A stretch of DNA of 35,244 nt from the NCBI GenBank assembly GCA_003221195.1, contig QHQO01000047.1, forward strand, positions 1 through 35,244, written 5' to 3'. Below are positions 16,409 to 24,621 of this stretch, in pieces. Each line of letters begins with the position of its first letter. Position 1 is the stretch's first letter. The translations under genes and the position numbers were made by a program. Source of the DNA: Verrucomicrobiota bacterium (lineage in GTDB: Bacteria > Verrucomicrobiota > Verrucomicrobiia > Chthoniobacterales > UBA10450). Below the pieces are notes generated by a model. The model saw only the letters and a program-made list of their open reading frames with translations, was not told where the DNA came from and made no database searches.

Positions 16409-17494
16409 ATGGACCTTAACTCCCTAATTCAATTCAAACGCGAACGCTTCGATCAACTAGAGCGCGATATCACCGACCCGGCGCTTTTTTCCAATCGTCA
16501 GCGCGCCAAGGAAATTATGCGCGAACATGCGAGCATTAAACAACTGCTGGCGAAATGGGATGAGCTCGAAGCCGCGCGAAAGCAATTGGACGACAATCGG
16601 GAGCTGGCAATGTCAGGCGATGTTGAAATCGCCGCGATCGCTGATGACGAGATTCCGGACCTCGAAAAACGAGTGGCCGATTTCGAACGCGAAGTTCAGA
16701 TTGCGTTGCTGCCGCCGGACGAAAATGAAGACCGCGATGCGATCGTGGAAATCCGAGCCGGAACCGGCGGAAGTGAAGCGGCCATTTTCGCGGCTGATCT
16801 TTACCGGATGTACCATCGCTATGCGGAATCTGCCGGCCTAAAAACCGAAGACCTCGAATCGAGTCCGTCGGAGCTCGGTGGATTCAAGGAAGCGATCTTC
16901 CGCGTTTCGGGAGAATCAGTTTTTCGAAAACTGCGTTACGAAAGCGGCGTTCACCGGGTGCAACGCGTACCTGCGACCGAGGCGCAGGGTCGCATTCATA
17001 CATCGACTGCGACGGTCGCGGTGTTGCCTAAGGCGGAAGATGTAGATCTTGAACTGAAACCGGAAGATTTGCGAATTGAAGTGTCCCGCTCCGGCGGTCC
17101 GGGTGGGCAAGGCGTGAACACAACCGATTCGGCTGTGCAAGTGTTGCATATTCCGACAGGCACAATCGTGCGTTGTCAGGATGGTCGCAGTCAGATCAAG
17201 AACAAGGAACGAGCGCTCTCGATCTTGCGCGCTCGCTTGCTGGAGCGAAAGCAGCGCGAGGAAGCGGAAAAATACAGCGCGCAGCGCCGCGGCCAGATCG
17301 GCACTGGTGGGCGAGAAGAAAAAATTCGCACTTACAACTTTCCACAGAACCGCGTCACCGATCATCGCACCGGTCTGACGCTTCATAATCTTGATCGCGT
17401 GATGGACGGCGATCTCGACGAATTGATCAGCGCGTTGCAAGCCGCGGATGTAGCGGAACGCTTGAAAGACTCAGCGGTGGCGGCTGGCGCTTGA
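16409..17494 (+). CDS. prfA: Peptide chain release factor 1
   Basis: RF1 reads UAA and UAG stop codons and triggers peptide release. The 361-residue product has the codon-recognition tripeptide PAT at residues 188-190 within VQRVPATEAQGRIHTS, which marks RF1 rather than RF2. The catalytic GGQ lies at residues 232-234 in SRSGGPGGQGVNTTDSAVQ. The domain 1 coiled region and the C-terminal segment NFPQNRVTDHRTGLTLHNLD are intact. The GGQ glutamine would be methylated by PrmC, which is encoded next. Confidence 0.98.
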   Translation: MDLNSLIQFKRERFDQLERDITDPALFSNRQRAKEIMREHASIKQLLAKWDELEAARKQLDDNRELAMSGDVEIAAIADDEIPDLEKRVADFEREVQIALLPPDENEDRDAIVEIRAGTGGSEAAIFAADLYRMYHRYAESAGLKTEDLESSPSELGGFKEAIFRVSGESVFRKLRYESGVHRVQRVPATEAQGRIHTSTATVAVLPKAEDVDLELKPEDLRIEVSRSGGPGGQGVNTTDSAVQVLHIPTGTIVRCQDGRSQIKNKERALSILRARLLERKQREEAEKYSAQRRGQIGTGGREEKIRTYNFPQNRVTDHRTGLTLHNLDRVMDGDLDELISALQAADVAERLKDSAVAAGA

Positions 17495-17542
17495 TCGCCT
17501 GACTTGCTTGAAATTTATTAACACTGCTCGATCTGCCATTTA

Positions 17543-17571
17543 GAGATTCTTCGACTTCGCTTGGAATGACA
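17543..17571. repeat. Half copy of the GTCAT..GAGCGAAG palindromic repeat
   Basis: The sequence agattcttcgacttcgcttg followed by gaatgaca matches only the right arm of the copies at 824-936 and 28341-28434. No left arm is visible nearby. It lies in the prfA-prmC spacer, just before the prmC start. Confidence 0.5.
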
Positions 17572-17581
17572 CCGAACGCGT

Positions 17582-18418
17582 ATGACTGTCCTGGAAGTGT
17601 TACAAGCCACGACCGCGTTTTTTAAAAAACATGACATTGAGAATCCGCGACTGAATGCGGAACACTTGTTGGCGCATGTTCTTGGGCGGAAACGAATAGA
17701 GCTTTATCTGGATTTCGAGCGGAAGTTAACTGAAACAGAACTCGGGCCATTGCGCGACCTGGTGAAACGTCGCAGCGAAGGCGAGCCTCTCCAGCATCTT
17801 CTCGGCACGGTAGAATTTTGCGGACACGTTTTTCTTTGTGACAAACGCGCCATGGTTCCGCGGCCGGAGACGGAAGAACTCGTCGAGTTATTAAAATCCG
17901 AAATCCAAGATCCAAAATCCCAGATTGTGGATGTTGGTACTGGCAGCGGCGTGATCGCGCTCAGTCTCGCTGCGGAATTTCCTGAGGCACGGATTTTCGC
18001 CGTTGACGTTTCGGATGATGCGCTCGCGCTCGCGCAAGAAAACGCTATCAGGCTGGACTTGAGCGGCCGGGTCCAGTTTCTGAAGAGTCGTTTGCTCGAA
18101 ACCACCGAGGGACCTTTCGATCTAATTGTTGCGAATCTTCCTTACATCTCAACGCAAGACCGGCGAACTCTTTCGCGCGAAGTGTTGCGTGATCCGGAAA
18201 TTGCGCTGTTCGCCGGTGCGCGGGGCGATGAGCTGGTGCGTGAGCTGATCAATCAAGCCCCAACCCGACTCGGGCCCGGTGGAACGTTGGCTCTGGAAAT
18301 AGGCCTCGGCCAGAGAGATGCGCTTCTTTCGGCTCTGGCGGAAAAAAATTACCGCGACATTTGTTCGAAGAACGATTATAACGGCGTGACACGATTCCTT
18401 TTTGCCAGGTATGGATAA
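17582..18418 (+). CDS. prmC: Peptide chain release factor N5-glutamine methyltransferase
   Basis: PrmC methylates the glutamine of the GGQ motif in release factors, using S-adenosylmethionine. The 278-residue product has the N-terminal helical domain with QHLLGTVEFCGHVF, the motif MVPRPETEELVELL, the SAM-binding loop VDVGTGSGVIALSLA, and the catalytic-site loop read as VANLPYI. The family usually has NPPY there; NLPY is a variant known from other amino-methyltransferases such as KsgA. Between VELL and VDVGTGSG the segment KSEIQDPKSQI is encoded by four heptamer repeats and looks inserted. The gene overlaps murA by eight bases. Confidence 0.95.
   Translation: MTVLEVLQATTAFFKKHDIENPRLNAEHLLAHVLGRKRIELYLDFERKLTETELGPLRDLVKRRSEGEPLQHLLGTVEFCGHVFLCDKRAMVPRPETEELVELLKSEIQDPKSQIVDVGTGSGVIALSLAAEFPEARIFAVDVSDDALALAQENAIRLDLSGRVQFLKSRLLETTEGPFDLIVANLPYISTQDRRTLSREVLRDPEIALFAGARGDELVRELINQAPTRLGPGGTLALEIGLGQRDALLSALAEKNYRDICSKNDYNGVTRFLFARYG
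17894..17921 (+). repeat. Heptamer array inside the prmC coding sequence
   Basis: Four 7-base units stand in a row: AAATCCG, AAATCCA, AGATCCA, AAATCCC. They are read in frame as KSEIQDPKS within prmC, just before the SAM-binding loop. Unlike the intergenic arrays there is no inverted partner arm. Confidence 0.65.
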
Positions 18419-19673
18419 GATCCTCGTTCACGGCGGTCATCCGCTTTCAGGTTCTATCAAGGTCAGCGGCTCAAAAAATTCTTCGCTGCCGATCCTGGCC
18501 GCGACGTTGCTCACTCGGGAGCCTTGCATTGTTCACGGCGTGCCAGACCTGAGCGACACGCATTATATGCTGCAAATCTTAACCCATCTGGGCGCGCAGG
18601 TGGAACGCGCCAGCGGAACCGTCAGCGTCACGGCAGAAAAGACCCACTCCGTTGCGCCTTACGATGTCGTCCGCAAAATGCGCGCTTCGGTTTGCGTGCT
18701 TGGGCCGTCATTGGGCCGTTGCAAGGAAGCGACTGTTGCTCTGCCCGGTGGTTGCGTCATTGGCGACCGGCCAATTGACTTGCATCTCAAAGGTTTCGAA
18801 GCGCTCGGCGCAGCGGTACGCGTGGAGGGCGGCGATATCAAGGTTTTTGCACCGAAATTGAGCGGAGCAGTCGTCAACATGCAGAGCAAATTCGGTCCGA
18901 CTGTCCTCGGCACCGATAACGTGATGATGGCGGCCGTACTGGCCGATGGCGTGACCGTTATTGAAGGAGCAGCCCAGGAGCCCGAGGTGGTGGACCTGGC
19001 AACGTTCCTAAACAAGATGGGCGCGAAGATCGAAGGCGCGGGAACGCGCCGGATCATCATCGAAGGAGTGCCTGCGTTGCATGGAGCCGAACACAGGGTA
19101 ATCCCGGACCGGATTGAGGCTGGAACATTTCTGGTGGCGGGTGCAATTGCGGGAAAGGGAGTCACTGTCAAGCGGCTCGAACCGGAGCATGTTCGCGCAA
19201 CCACGGATGCGCTGGCGAGTTGCGGCTATCACATCGATATCGGCGACCATGAGATTTCGATTTTTCCGAATGGCGCCGCGAGCGCGCTGGAGCTGACAAC
19301 AGCGCCATATCCCGGTTTCCCCACTGATATGCAGGCCCAGATGTGTGCGCTACTCTCCATTAGCAATGGCATCAGTTGCGTAACCGAAAACGTTTTTCCG
19401 CAGCGTTATATGCATGTGGCGGAGCTAAAACGCATGGGCGCGCAGGTGCAATTGGAGGGAGCTACTGCAGTGATCGATGGTGTCGATTGTCTTCTCGGGG
19501 CACCGGTGATGGCCAGTGACTTACGCGCGTCGGCTGCGTTGGTGCTTGCAGGACTAAAGGCAGACGGAATTACCGAAGTAAGCCGCGTCTACCACATCGA
19601 CCGCGGATACGAGCATCTCGATGAAAAATTGAGCGAACTCGGCGCACACATCGAGCGGGCAAAAGCAGCGTAG
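18411..19673 (+). CDS. murA: UDP-N-acetylglucosamine 1-carboxyvinyltransferase
   Basis: MurA transfers enolpyruvate from phosphoenolpyruvate to UDP-GlcNAc, the first committed step of peptidoglycan synthesis. ATG 18411 was chosen over the upstream TTG because it gives the normal N-terminus DKILVHGGHPLSGSIKVSG. Lys22 and Asn23 of the SKNSSLPIL motif are present. The active-site cysteine is exactly at residue 115 in LPGGCVIGDRP, the position targeted by fosfomycin, so the enzyme should be of the sensitive type. The length is 420 residues, normal for the family. The start overlaps the end of prmC. Confidence 0.97.
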   Translation: MDKILVHGGHPLSGSIKVSGSKNSSLPILAATLLTREPCIVHGVPDLSDTHYMLQILTHLGAQVERASGTVSVTAEKTHSVAPYDVVRKMRASVCVLGPSLGRCKEATVALPGGCVIGDRPIDLHLKGFEALGAAVRVEGGDIKVFAPKLSGAVVNMQSKFGPTVLGTDNVMMAAVLADGVTVIEGAAQEPEVVDLATFLNKMGAKIEGAGTRRIIIEGVPALHGAEHRVIPDRIEAGTFLVAGAIAGKGVTVKRLEPEHVRATTDALASCGYHIDIGDHEISIFPNGAASALELTTAPYPGFPTDMQAQMCALLSISNGISCVTENVFPQRYMHVAELKRMGAQVQLEGATAVIDGVDCLLGAPVMASDLRASAALVLAGLKADGITEVSRVYHIDRGYEHLDEKLSELGAHIERAKAA

Positions 19674-19713
19674 TCCAATCTTTTTTCTTGCTCTCGTGTC
19701 GGCCAGGGGGGAG

Positions 19714-19732
19714 TCGTTGTGATACGCAACGA
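19714..19732. other. Small hairpin upstream of the DUF4870 gene
   Basis: TCGTTG (19714-19719) can pair with CAACGA (19727-19732) around a seven-base loop. It ends nine bases before the ATG at 19742. It could shape the leader or be chance. Confidence 0.2.
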
Positions 19733-19741
19733 AAGAATAAT

Positions 19742-20104
19742 ATGGATCAAACACCTCCATCAACTTCATCCGATGTCCGAACGTGGTGTGTTCTCTGCCA
19801 CGCCGCCGCATTACTCGGATTGTTTTTTCATTTCCTGGGCCACATCTTGGGACCGCTTATCGTTTGGCTCATGAAACGTGGCGATTCTCCCGAGATCGAC
19901 GCCTACGGAAAAGAATCTCTCAATTTCCAAATCTCGATGCTGGTCTATGACGCCATCGCCGCGATTCTTTGCATCGTGCTCATAGGCGTTCCGATTTTGA
20001 TCGCGCTCTGGGTGTTGAATACGGTACTTGTCATCATCGCATCAGTGAAAGCCGGCCAGGGAGAGTTCTATCGCTACCCATTTACGATTCGGTTGATCAA
20101 TTGA
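19742..20104 (+). CDS. DUF4870 small membrane protein
   Basis: The 120-residue product has three or four hydrophobic segments: CHAAALLGLFFHFLGHILGP, the pair around ILCIVLIGVPILIALWVLNT, and VIIASVKAGQ. The motif GPLIVWLMKRGDSPEIDAYG followed by KESLNFQIS is the DUF4870 signature. The family has no known function; members are widespread single-gene membrane proteins. ATG 19742 was chosen because the conserved part begins soon after. The 3' end overlaps that of the opposing nfo gene by eight bases, and both proteins end in Leu-Ile-Asn. Confidence 0.88.
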   Translation: MDQTPPSTSSDVRTWCVLCHAAALLGLFFHFLGHILGPLIVWLMKRGDSPEIDAYGKESLNFQISMLVYDAIAAILCIVLIGVPILIALWVLNTVLVIIASVKAGQGEFYRYPFTIRLIN

Positions 20105-21056
20105 TTAGTCTTTCACGTCGACCGGTTCTCATCAATCGGCGCAACGTCTTTAGATTGATCACATCTTCTCGTAAGTCTTTGCCCTTTGGCGTTTCCAACA
20201 CTTTCGGGATTTTGCGGAACCGGCGCTCGCCCATGATGAAGCGGAAAGCGGGAAGCCCGATTCTGCCCCTGCCGATATGTTCATGTCGATCGACCCGCGA
20301 ACCGCAGGCAGTTTTGGAATCGTTTAGATGGATTCCCACGAGACGATCCAAGCCAACCACGCGACCGAATTCGCGGAATGTCTTCCGAACCGAGGCTTCG
20401 GTGCCGATGTCATAACCGGAAGCGAAAACATGCGCGGTATCGAGGCAGACACACAATCGCTCTGGTTCACACACGCGGCTGATAATGTACGCAAGGTGCT
20501 CGAATTCGTTCCCCAGGCATGAGCCCTGGCCAGCGGTCGTTTCGAGCGCGATCCGTGTTTTGATTTTCGGAAGACCGGAAAACACGCAATCAATCGATTC
20601 CACAACTTTTTCGAGTCCCGCTTCTTCACCCGCACCGAGGTGCGCACCGGGGTGCAACACCAAGAATGGGAGTTCCAGCTGATCGGCGCGAACTAATTCT
20701 TCCGACAGCGAACGGATCGAATTTGCGTGAAACTGCCCGTTCGTAGCGGCGAGATTGATGAGATAATTGGCATGGGCGAAGATCGATAATAATTCGCTGC
20801 GTTGCTGATGTTCCAAGAAGGTCCGGATTTCGTCGCGGGTAAGCGGACGGGAGAACCACTGCATGTTGTTCTTCACGAATATTTGCATGGCGGTACAGCC
20901 GATCGAGCGCGCGCGCCCAATCGCCATGTTCACGCCACCGGCAATCGACATGTGCGCGCCAATGAGGATTGGATGAATCGGCGATTCGGCGAGTGGGCGA
21001 ATCGGCGAAGGCCCCGTTTCGCCGCTTCTCCGTTTCGCCGTTTCGTTTCTTTTCAC
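20097..21056 (-). CDS. nfo: Deoxyribonuclease IV (AP endonuclease)
   Basis: Endonuclease IV cuts DNA 5' to abasic sites in base excision repair, using three zinc ions. The zinc ligands are all visible: His in SIFAHANYLINLA and LVLHPGAHLG, Glu in IALETTAGQG, Asp and His in CLDTAHVFASGYD, His/Asp/His in GIHLNDSKTACGSRVDRHEH, and Glu in KVLETPKG. Homology starts at LIGAHMSIAGG; the residues before it are encoded by the octamer array at 20975-21046. GTG 21056, which overlaps the TAG stop of the AsmA-like gene, is the likeliest start I can offer, giving 319 residues. TTG 21086 is possible. Confidence 0.93.
   Translation of the reverse strand: MKRNETAKRRSGETGPSPIRPLAESPIHPILIGAHMSIAGGVNMAIGRARSIGCTAMQIFVKNNMQWFSRPLTRDEIRTFLEHQQRSELLSIFAHANYLINLAATNGQFHANSIRSLSEELVRADQLELPFLVLHPGAHLGAGEEAGLEKVVESIDCVFSGLPKIKTRIALETTAGQGSCLGNEFEHLAYIISRVCEPERLCVCLDTAHVFASGYDIGTEASVRKTFREFGRVVGLDRLVGIHLNDSKTACGSRVDRHEHIGRGRIGLPAFRFIMGERRFRKIPKVLETPKGKDLREDVINLKTLRRLMRTGRRERLIN
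20975..21046. repeat. Octamer array in two inverted arms, 5' end of nfo
   Basis: On the plus strand nine 8-base units follow in strict phase. Four are of the type GAATCGGC (20975-21006, with GATTCGGC and GAGTGGGC variants), one is GAAGGCCC, and four are of the type CGTTTCGC (21015-21046, with CGCTTCTC and CGTTTCGT). The second set is the reverse complement of the first in kind (GCGAATCG against GCGAAACG). There is almost no loop. The array lies where the nfo start must be, which makes that start hard to place. Confidence 0.65.
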
Positions 21057-23452
21057 TATTGGGTCTTCAAAACGGCTGGGCGCCAATCAGGCTTCTTCAG
21101 GCTCCCGGTGCCGGCGTATTCCAAAAGTTTATACACGGGTGTGAGCAGCACGCCGGGTCCCTTCATGTTGAGCCGCAGACTGAAATCGAGCTTATCATCG
21201 AGAAAATGGACATCGCCATGACCCAGCATGCTAAAGAGGGTGCCGTCTGCGTCGAAATCGTCGGTATGAATGGTTCCCTCATCGATCTTGAAGTCTGCAC
21301 TCGCTTTGTGCGCGATGCTGTATCCGCTGCCGGGAAGAATCCGGTTCAGAATTCCTGAGAGCGGCCCGAAAATAGGTATGGCGAAGACATCGCCGTTGGT
21401 GACTTCGACTTTTCCGCGGCCCCGCATGGTGCGCGGATCGCTGCCCAGCCCGGTAAAATCGTACGTGCCGCTTAACAGGCCGAGCGCTGTCTTGTAGTTG
21501 TAGTACAAGTTAGTCAGCAGCGGGAAATTGATCTGGCTTACCGAAATATTTGCCCGGTAACGCGGATCATTTCTCGCCAGTGAAATGTCGGCGTTTCCGC
21601 GCAATGTGCCCGCGAGAAGCGCGCCACGGAGATCGATGATTTGCAATCGGTCGTTGGTGAATAGCAGTCGCGCGGAGATCCGATCAAAGGGCAATGTTTT
21701 CCCAAGAAAGACATAATCCATTCCGTTCGCGCCCTCTACTTTGATCTCCAGACGCGTATTCTTGCCGCCGCGAAATTGATACAAACCGTTCGCAGTGACG
21801 GAGGGCGGCCGCCGAAATTTATATGGCGCCACTGTGTTCGAAACTTTTGGATCAATCCAGAAAATGACCTCGGCAGGATTCAATGAACTTTTAATATTTG
21901 AGATGCGCACCTCGTGTTTTTTAAAGTCGTAGATGAAACTGCCCGTTCCAGTGCCTTCATTGCGCGCGACGTGTAAATCCTCACAGGCAAGCGCACCGTC
22001 GGCGAAATGGATTTTAGTATCTGCACTGTTCATCCATGTGCCGCGGAACCGGGTTCGACCCAAAATGAGGGTCCCATCCCCTTTCCAGGTTCCGGGATTG
22101 TGGTCCTGGCCCCGGATCGAGAGGCGAATGACAGGTGGACGTTGCCATTCCCACTGCCGTAGAAATTCATTCAGTTCCGGGGGAGCGATCGTACGTAGCG
22201 GCTCCGGGACTATTGTGCTCACGATGTTCAAGCGAAAATCCGCGGGTGCTTCAAAAAGGTCAGCCCGGACCTGGCCCGTCTGATGTCGCAGACGCAGGTC
22301 TCTGATCAATGTGCGCTCGCCGTCCCACGAAAAATCAGCTGTGAGATCGGAAAACGGAACTTTCTTGTACGTGAACTGTCCAAAAGCAACGTGTCCGATA
22401 ATAGTTGGCTTGAAGCGATCTGATCCAAATTTTACGGAGCCGGAAATCTCGACCGCGGGCGGCGCTTGAAATTCAACGCTGACAAATGGCTCGCCCAGTC
22501 CGAACGCATCGAGAAAAGCTTTCAAATCCAGACTGCTGCGGGTTTGGAAACTCGCGCTGCTGCCTTGCACATTCCAATTCACGCGCCCGGCAAAACTGCC
22601 CATGTCATCGCTCCATTCGCAATGAGCGATGGTCAGCTGTTGATTGTTCCATTCTGCAACTGCGGAGAGGTCTCTCATTTCGTAGTTGCCCCGTTGCAGT
22701 CGATCGCCTCGAAGGGTTGCCTCGACATGTGCCTTCTCGAGCTCAGCGACGTCCCCGCTAAATTTTATCTGTAGTGAGGGACGCGTAGCGGGAAACCTGA
22801 ACTTTTGCAGTTCGTTCACCGCGCGTTGCGCAATCAACAATCGGCTTTGCCATTCTTCGGCTGAAAGCGCAGCCGACGGTTGATAATTCTCGCGCTTGAT
22901 TAGCTGTCCAGTGGCCGAAATTCGAATCCCGCAAAAGATCCCCTCCGCCTGACTGACGTAAATTTGTTCTGGCGGAAAATAAACATGGGCGCGCAAATTG
23001 GTCAGCGCAGCTCTGTCGCCTTTTTCATCCGCCGTCTTGAATGGAAGAATAATTTGCGCATCCCGCACGTCGAGTGCGTTGAGAAATGGCTCATGATGGA
23101 TGAGCGCCGCGTAATTGATATCGAGCGAGACCTCGCTAATCAGAGCCAGAATGTTCTCGTGATTCTTGTAATCAAAAATCCGTACATTTTTTGCGATGAG
23201 ACCGCGAAACGGATCCAGCGTCAGGCGCCCGATGTTGGCTTCGACTCCGTGCTTGCGCAATTCCTCCACTACCCGGTCGCGCCATTGACGGCCAAAGCCT
23301 CTCTTGGCGAGGTAATATCCTCCGCCGCCAACCCCAAGAATTACGCCAAGAATCACGAGGCGCATGAAGGTCACGACGATTCGATGTGTCCAAGTTGGTT
23401 TTCGACGCTGTCGAGGCGGCCGAAGCTGCGGGGCTTCGAGGACGGGCGGCAT
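21056..23452 (-). CDS. Large AsmA-like inner-membrane-anchored protein
   Basis: The 798-residue product has a basic N-terminus, one transmembrane segment (about residues 25-48, VVTFMRLVILGVILGVGGGG), then a long beta-rich periplasmic region. It resembles AsmA/TamB-type bridge-like lipid transfer proteins: an early motif LTLDPFRGLIAKNVRIFDY followed by LALISEVSLDINYAALI, and a C-terminal AsmA_2-like section with LRGALLAGTLRGNADISL, GLGSDPRTMRGRGKVEVTNG and FSLRLNMKGP. Such proteins are thought to move phospholipids towards the outer membrane. The assignment rests on overall pattern, since these proteins are weakly conserved. It is divergent from the DUF420 gene and is followed with a stop/start overlap by nfo. 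Confidence 0.7.
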   Translation of the reverse strand: MPPVLEAPQLRPPRQRRKPTWTHRIVVTFMRLVILGVILGVGGGGYYLAKRGFGRQWRDRVVEELRKHGVEANIGRLTLDPFRGLIAKNVRIFDYKNHENILALISEVSLDINYAALIHHEPFLNALDVRDAQIILPFKTADEKGDRAALTNLRAHVYFPPEQIYVSQAEGIFCGIRISATGQLIKRENYQPSAALSAEEWQSRLLIAQRAVNELQKFRFPATRPSLQIKFSGDVAELEKAHVEATLRGDRLQRGNYEMRDLSAVAEWNNQQLTIAHCEWSDDMGSFAGRVNWNVQGSSASFQTRSSLDLKAFLDAFGLGEPFVSVEFQAPPAVEISGSVKFGSDRFKPTIIGHVAFGQFTYKKVPFSDLTADFSWDGERTLIRDLRLRHQTGQVRADLFEAPADFRLNIVSTIVPEPLRTIAPPELNEFLRQWEWQRPPVIRLSIRGQDHNPGTWKGDGTLILGRTRFRGTWMNSADTKIHFADGALACEDLHVARNEGTGTGSFIYDFKKHEVRISNIKSSLNPAEVIFWIDPKVSNTVAPYKFRRPPSVTANGLYQFRGGKNTRLEIKVEGANGMDYVFLGKTLPFDRISARLLFTNDRLQIIDLRGALLAGTLRGNADISLARNDPRYRANISVSQINFPLLTNLYYNYKTALGLLSGTYDFTGLGSDPRTMRGRGKVEVTNGDVFAIPIFGPLSGILNRILPGSGYSIAHKASADFKIDEGTIHTDDFDADGTLFSMLGHGDVHFLDDKLDFSLRLNMKGPGVLLTPVYKLLEYAGTGSLKKPDWRPAVLKTQ

Positions 23453-23462
23453 AGTCTTGGCA

Positions 23463-23526
23463 GTCGTTAAGTCGTTGCGTCGAAGCGATGGGTCAATGTA
23501 GCGTTCTAACAGTTCAACGCTTCAAC
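23463..23526. repeat. Octamer array in two inverted arms, divergent gene spacer
   Basis: Eight 8-base units are in phase. The first three are GTCGTTAA, GTCGTTGC and GTCGAAGC (23463-23486). The last three are of opposite sense: GTTCTAAC, AGTTCAAC and GCTTCAAC (23503-23526). The array takes up nearly all of the 74 bases between the AsmA-like gene start and the GTG of the DUF420 gene, so both promoters must overlap it or lie inside the genes. Confidence 0.55.
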
Positions 23527-23958
23527 GTGATTTCAATCTCCGATCTCCCTGCTCTTAACGCGTCGTTTAATTTGTTCAGCACAGTCTTCATTTCAATGGG
23601 CTGGTACTTCATCCGGCGTGGCGCGTGGCGCCGCCACATGGCGTGCATGATCACGGCCGTGGTTTCCTCGGCTTGTTTTCTAACGGGCTACATCATTTAT
23701 CACGCGAACGTCGGCGAAAAATCTTCGGGATACACCGGATGGATTGCCGCTATTTATTTTCCGATGCTGGCTACGCATGTCCTGCTTGCTTTTGTGACGC
23801 TGCCTCTGGTGGTTATTACCCTGATCCAGGTGTTTCGTCGCCGCTGGGATCGCCACAAGCGAATCGCGCGTTGGACGGTCCCGATCTGGCTCTATGTGTC
23901 AGCCACAGGCGTGCTTGTGTATTTAATGCTCTACAAATGGTTTCCTCCGGGTACCTGA
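23527..23958 (+). CDS. DUF420 membrane protein
   Basis: The 143-residue product matches the DUF420 pattern: ISDLPALNASFNLFSTVFI at the N-terminus, the His of FLTGYIIYHANVGEKSSGYTG in two parts, YFPMLATHVLLAFVTLPLVV, and the C-terminal signature RWTVPIWLYVSATGVLVYLM. Four transmembrane segments are seen. Conserved His residues (HMACM, YHAN, THVLL, RHKR) hint at metal or heme binding; relatives are found near cytochrome oxidase assembly genes. Here it has no such neighbour. GTG 23527 was chosen since the conserved part begins at once and the codons before it are repeat DNA. Confidence 0.88.
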   Translation: MISISDLPALNASFNLFSTVFISMGWYFIRRGAWRRHMACMITAVVSSACFLTGYIIYHANVGEKSSGYTGWIAAIYFPMLATHVLLAFVTLPLVVITLIQVFRRRWDRHKRIARWTVPIWLYVSATGVLVYLMLYKWFPPGT

Positions 23959-24025
23959 CACCAAATCTTGCACTTGGCCATTAGTTGATGTTTGATCACA
24001 CGGTGCCGCGAATGCGACAAGATTT

Positions 24026-24484
24026 ATGGTGACAATTGCCACGTTCAATGATCCGGCCAAGGCGAGGCAACTAAAACGGCGCTTCCACGATGCAGGGTTA
24101 CGGGTCGATGTTCACAACGAGGCGCCGTTGCAGCAGGTTGGCTTCATGTCGCGCCCGCTGGCGAATGCGAAAGTAATGGTGGAAGACACCGATTTCGAAA
24201 AGGCCCAAAACATGATGGTCGAGTGGGAGGCGACGGATCCCGATATCTCCGCGGCCCTTGTCCGTTGCCCGCAATGCAGCTCTTCGAATATTGAATATCC
24301 ACAGATGACTCGAAAATTCATGACTCCTGCGCTGGTTGGCCTGCTTTGCGCGATCAAAATCATTCCCAAGGAGTTTTATTGCCAGGATTGCCATTTTACC
24401 TGGAGCAATCGGGAAGAGCGCACGATTGGACGCCTCTGGCATCGCTTCTTTCCAGGGAGTGAATCTGGGACCGGTGCCTCGTAG
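24026..24484 (+). CDS. DUF2007-type protein with a zinc-ribbon segment
   Basis: The 152-residue product has an N-terminal DUF2007-like domain (residues about 1-70; VTIATFNDPAKARQLKRRF then VMVEDTDFEKAQNMM), a fold related to signal-transduction PII-like modules. After it, CPQCSSSNIEYPQM and, 40 residues on, FYCQDCHFTW form two CxxC knuckles of a probable zinc ribbon. A hydrophobic stretch (FMTPALVGLLCAIKII) between the knuckles may lie against the membrane. No role is known. It starts 67 bases after the DUF420 gene. Confidence 0.7.
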   Translation: MVTIATFNDPAKARQLKRRFHDAGLRVDVHNEAPLQQVGFMSRPLANAKVMVEDTDFEKAQNMMVEWEATDPDISAALVRCPQCSSSNIEYPQMTRKFMTPALVGLLCAIKIIPKEFYCQDCHFTWSNREERTIGRLWHRFFPGSESGTGAS

Positions 24485-24621
24485 GCAGAACCGATTTCAG
24501 TGGCGGCGATTGATTCCTCGCAAACGATTCTTCTTGTGATGAATCCTGGGTTGCCTTGGCGTCTTCTGGTTCGGCCCGACTGTCGCATTCCGCTCGAAGT
24601 TTCGACGGCATTTTACCAGCC

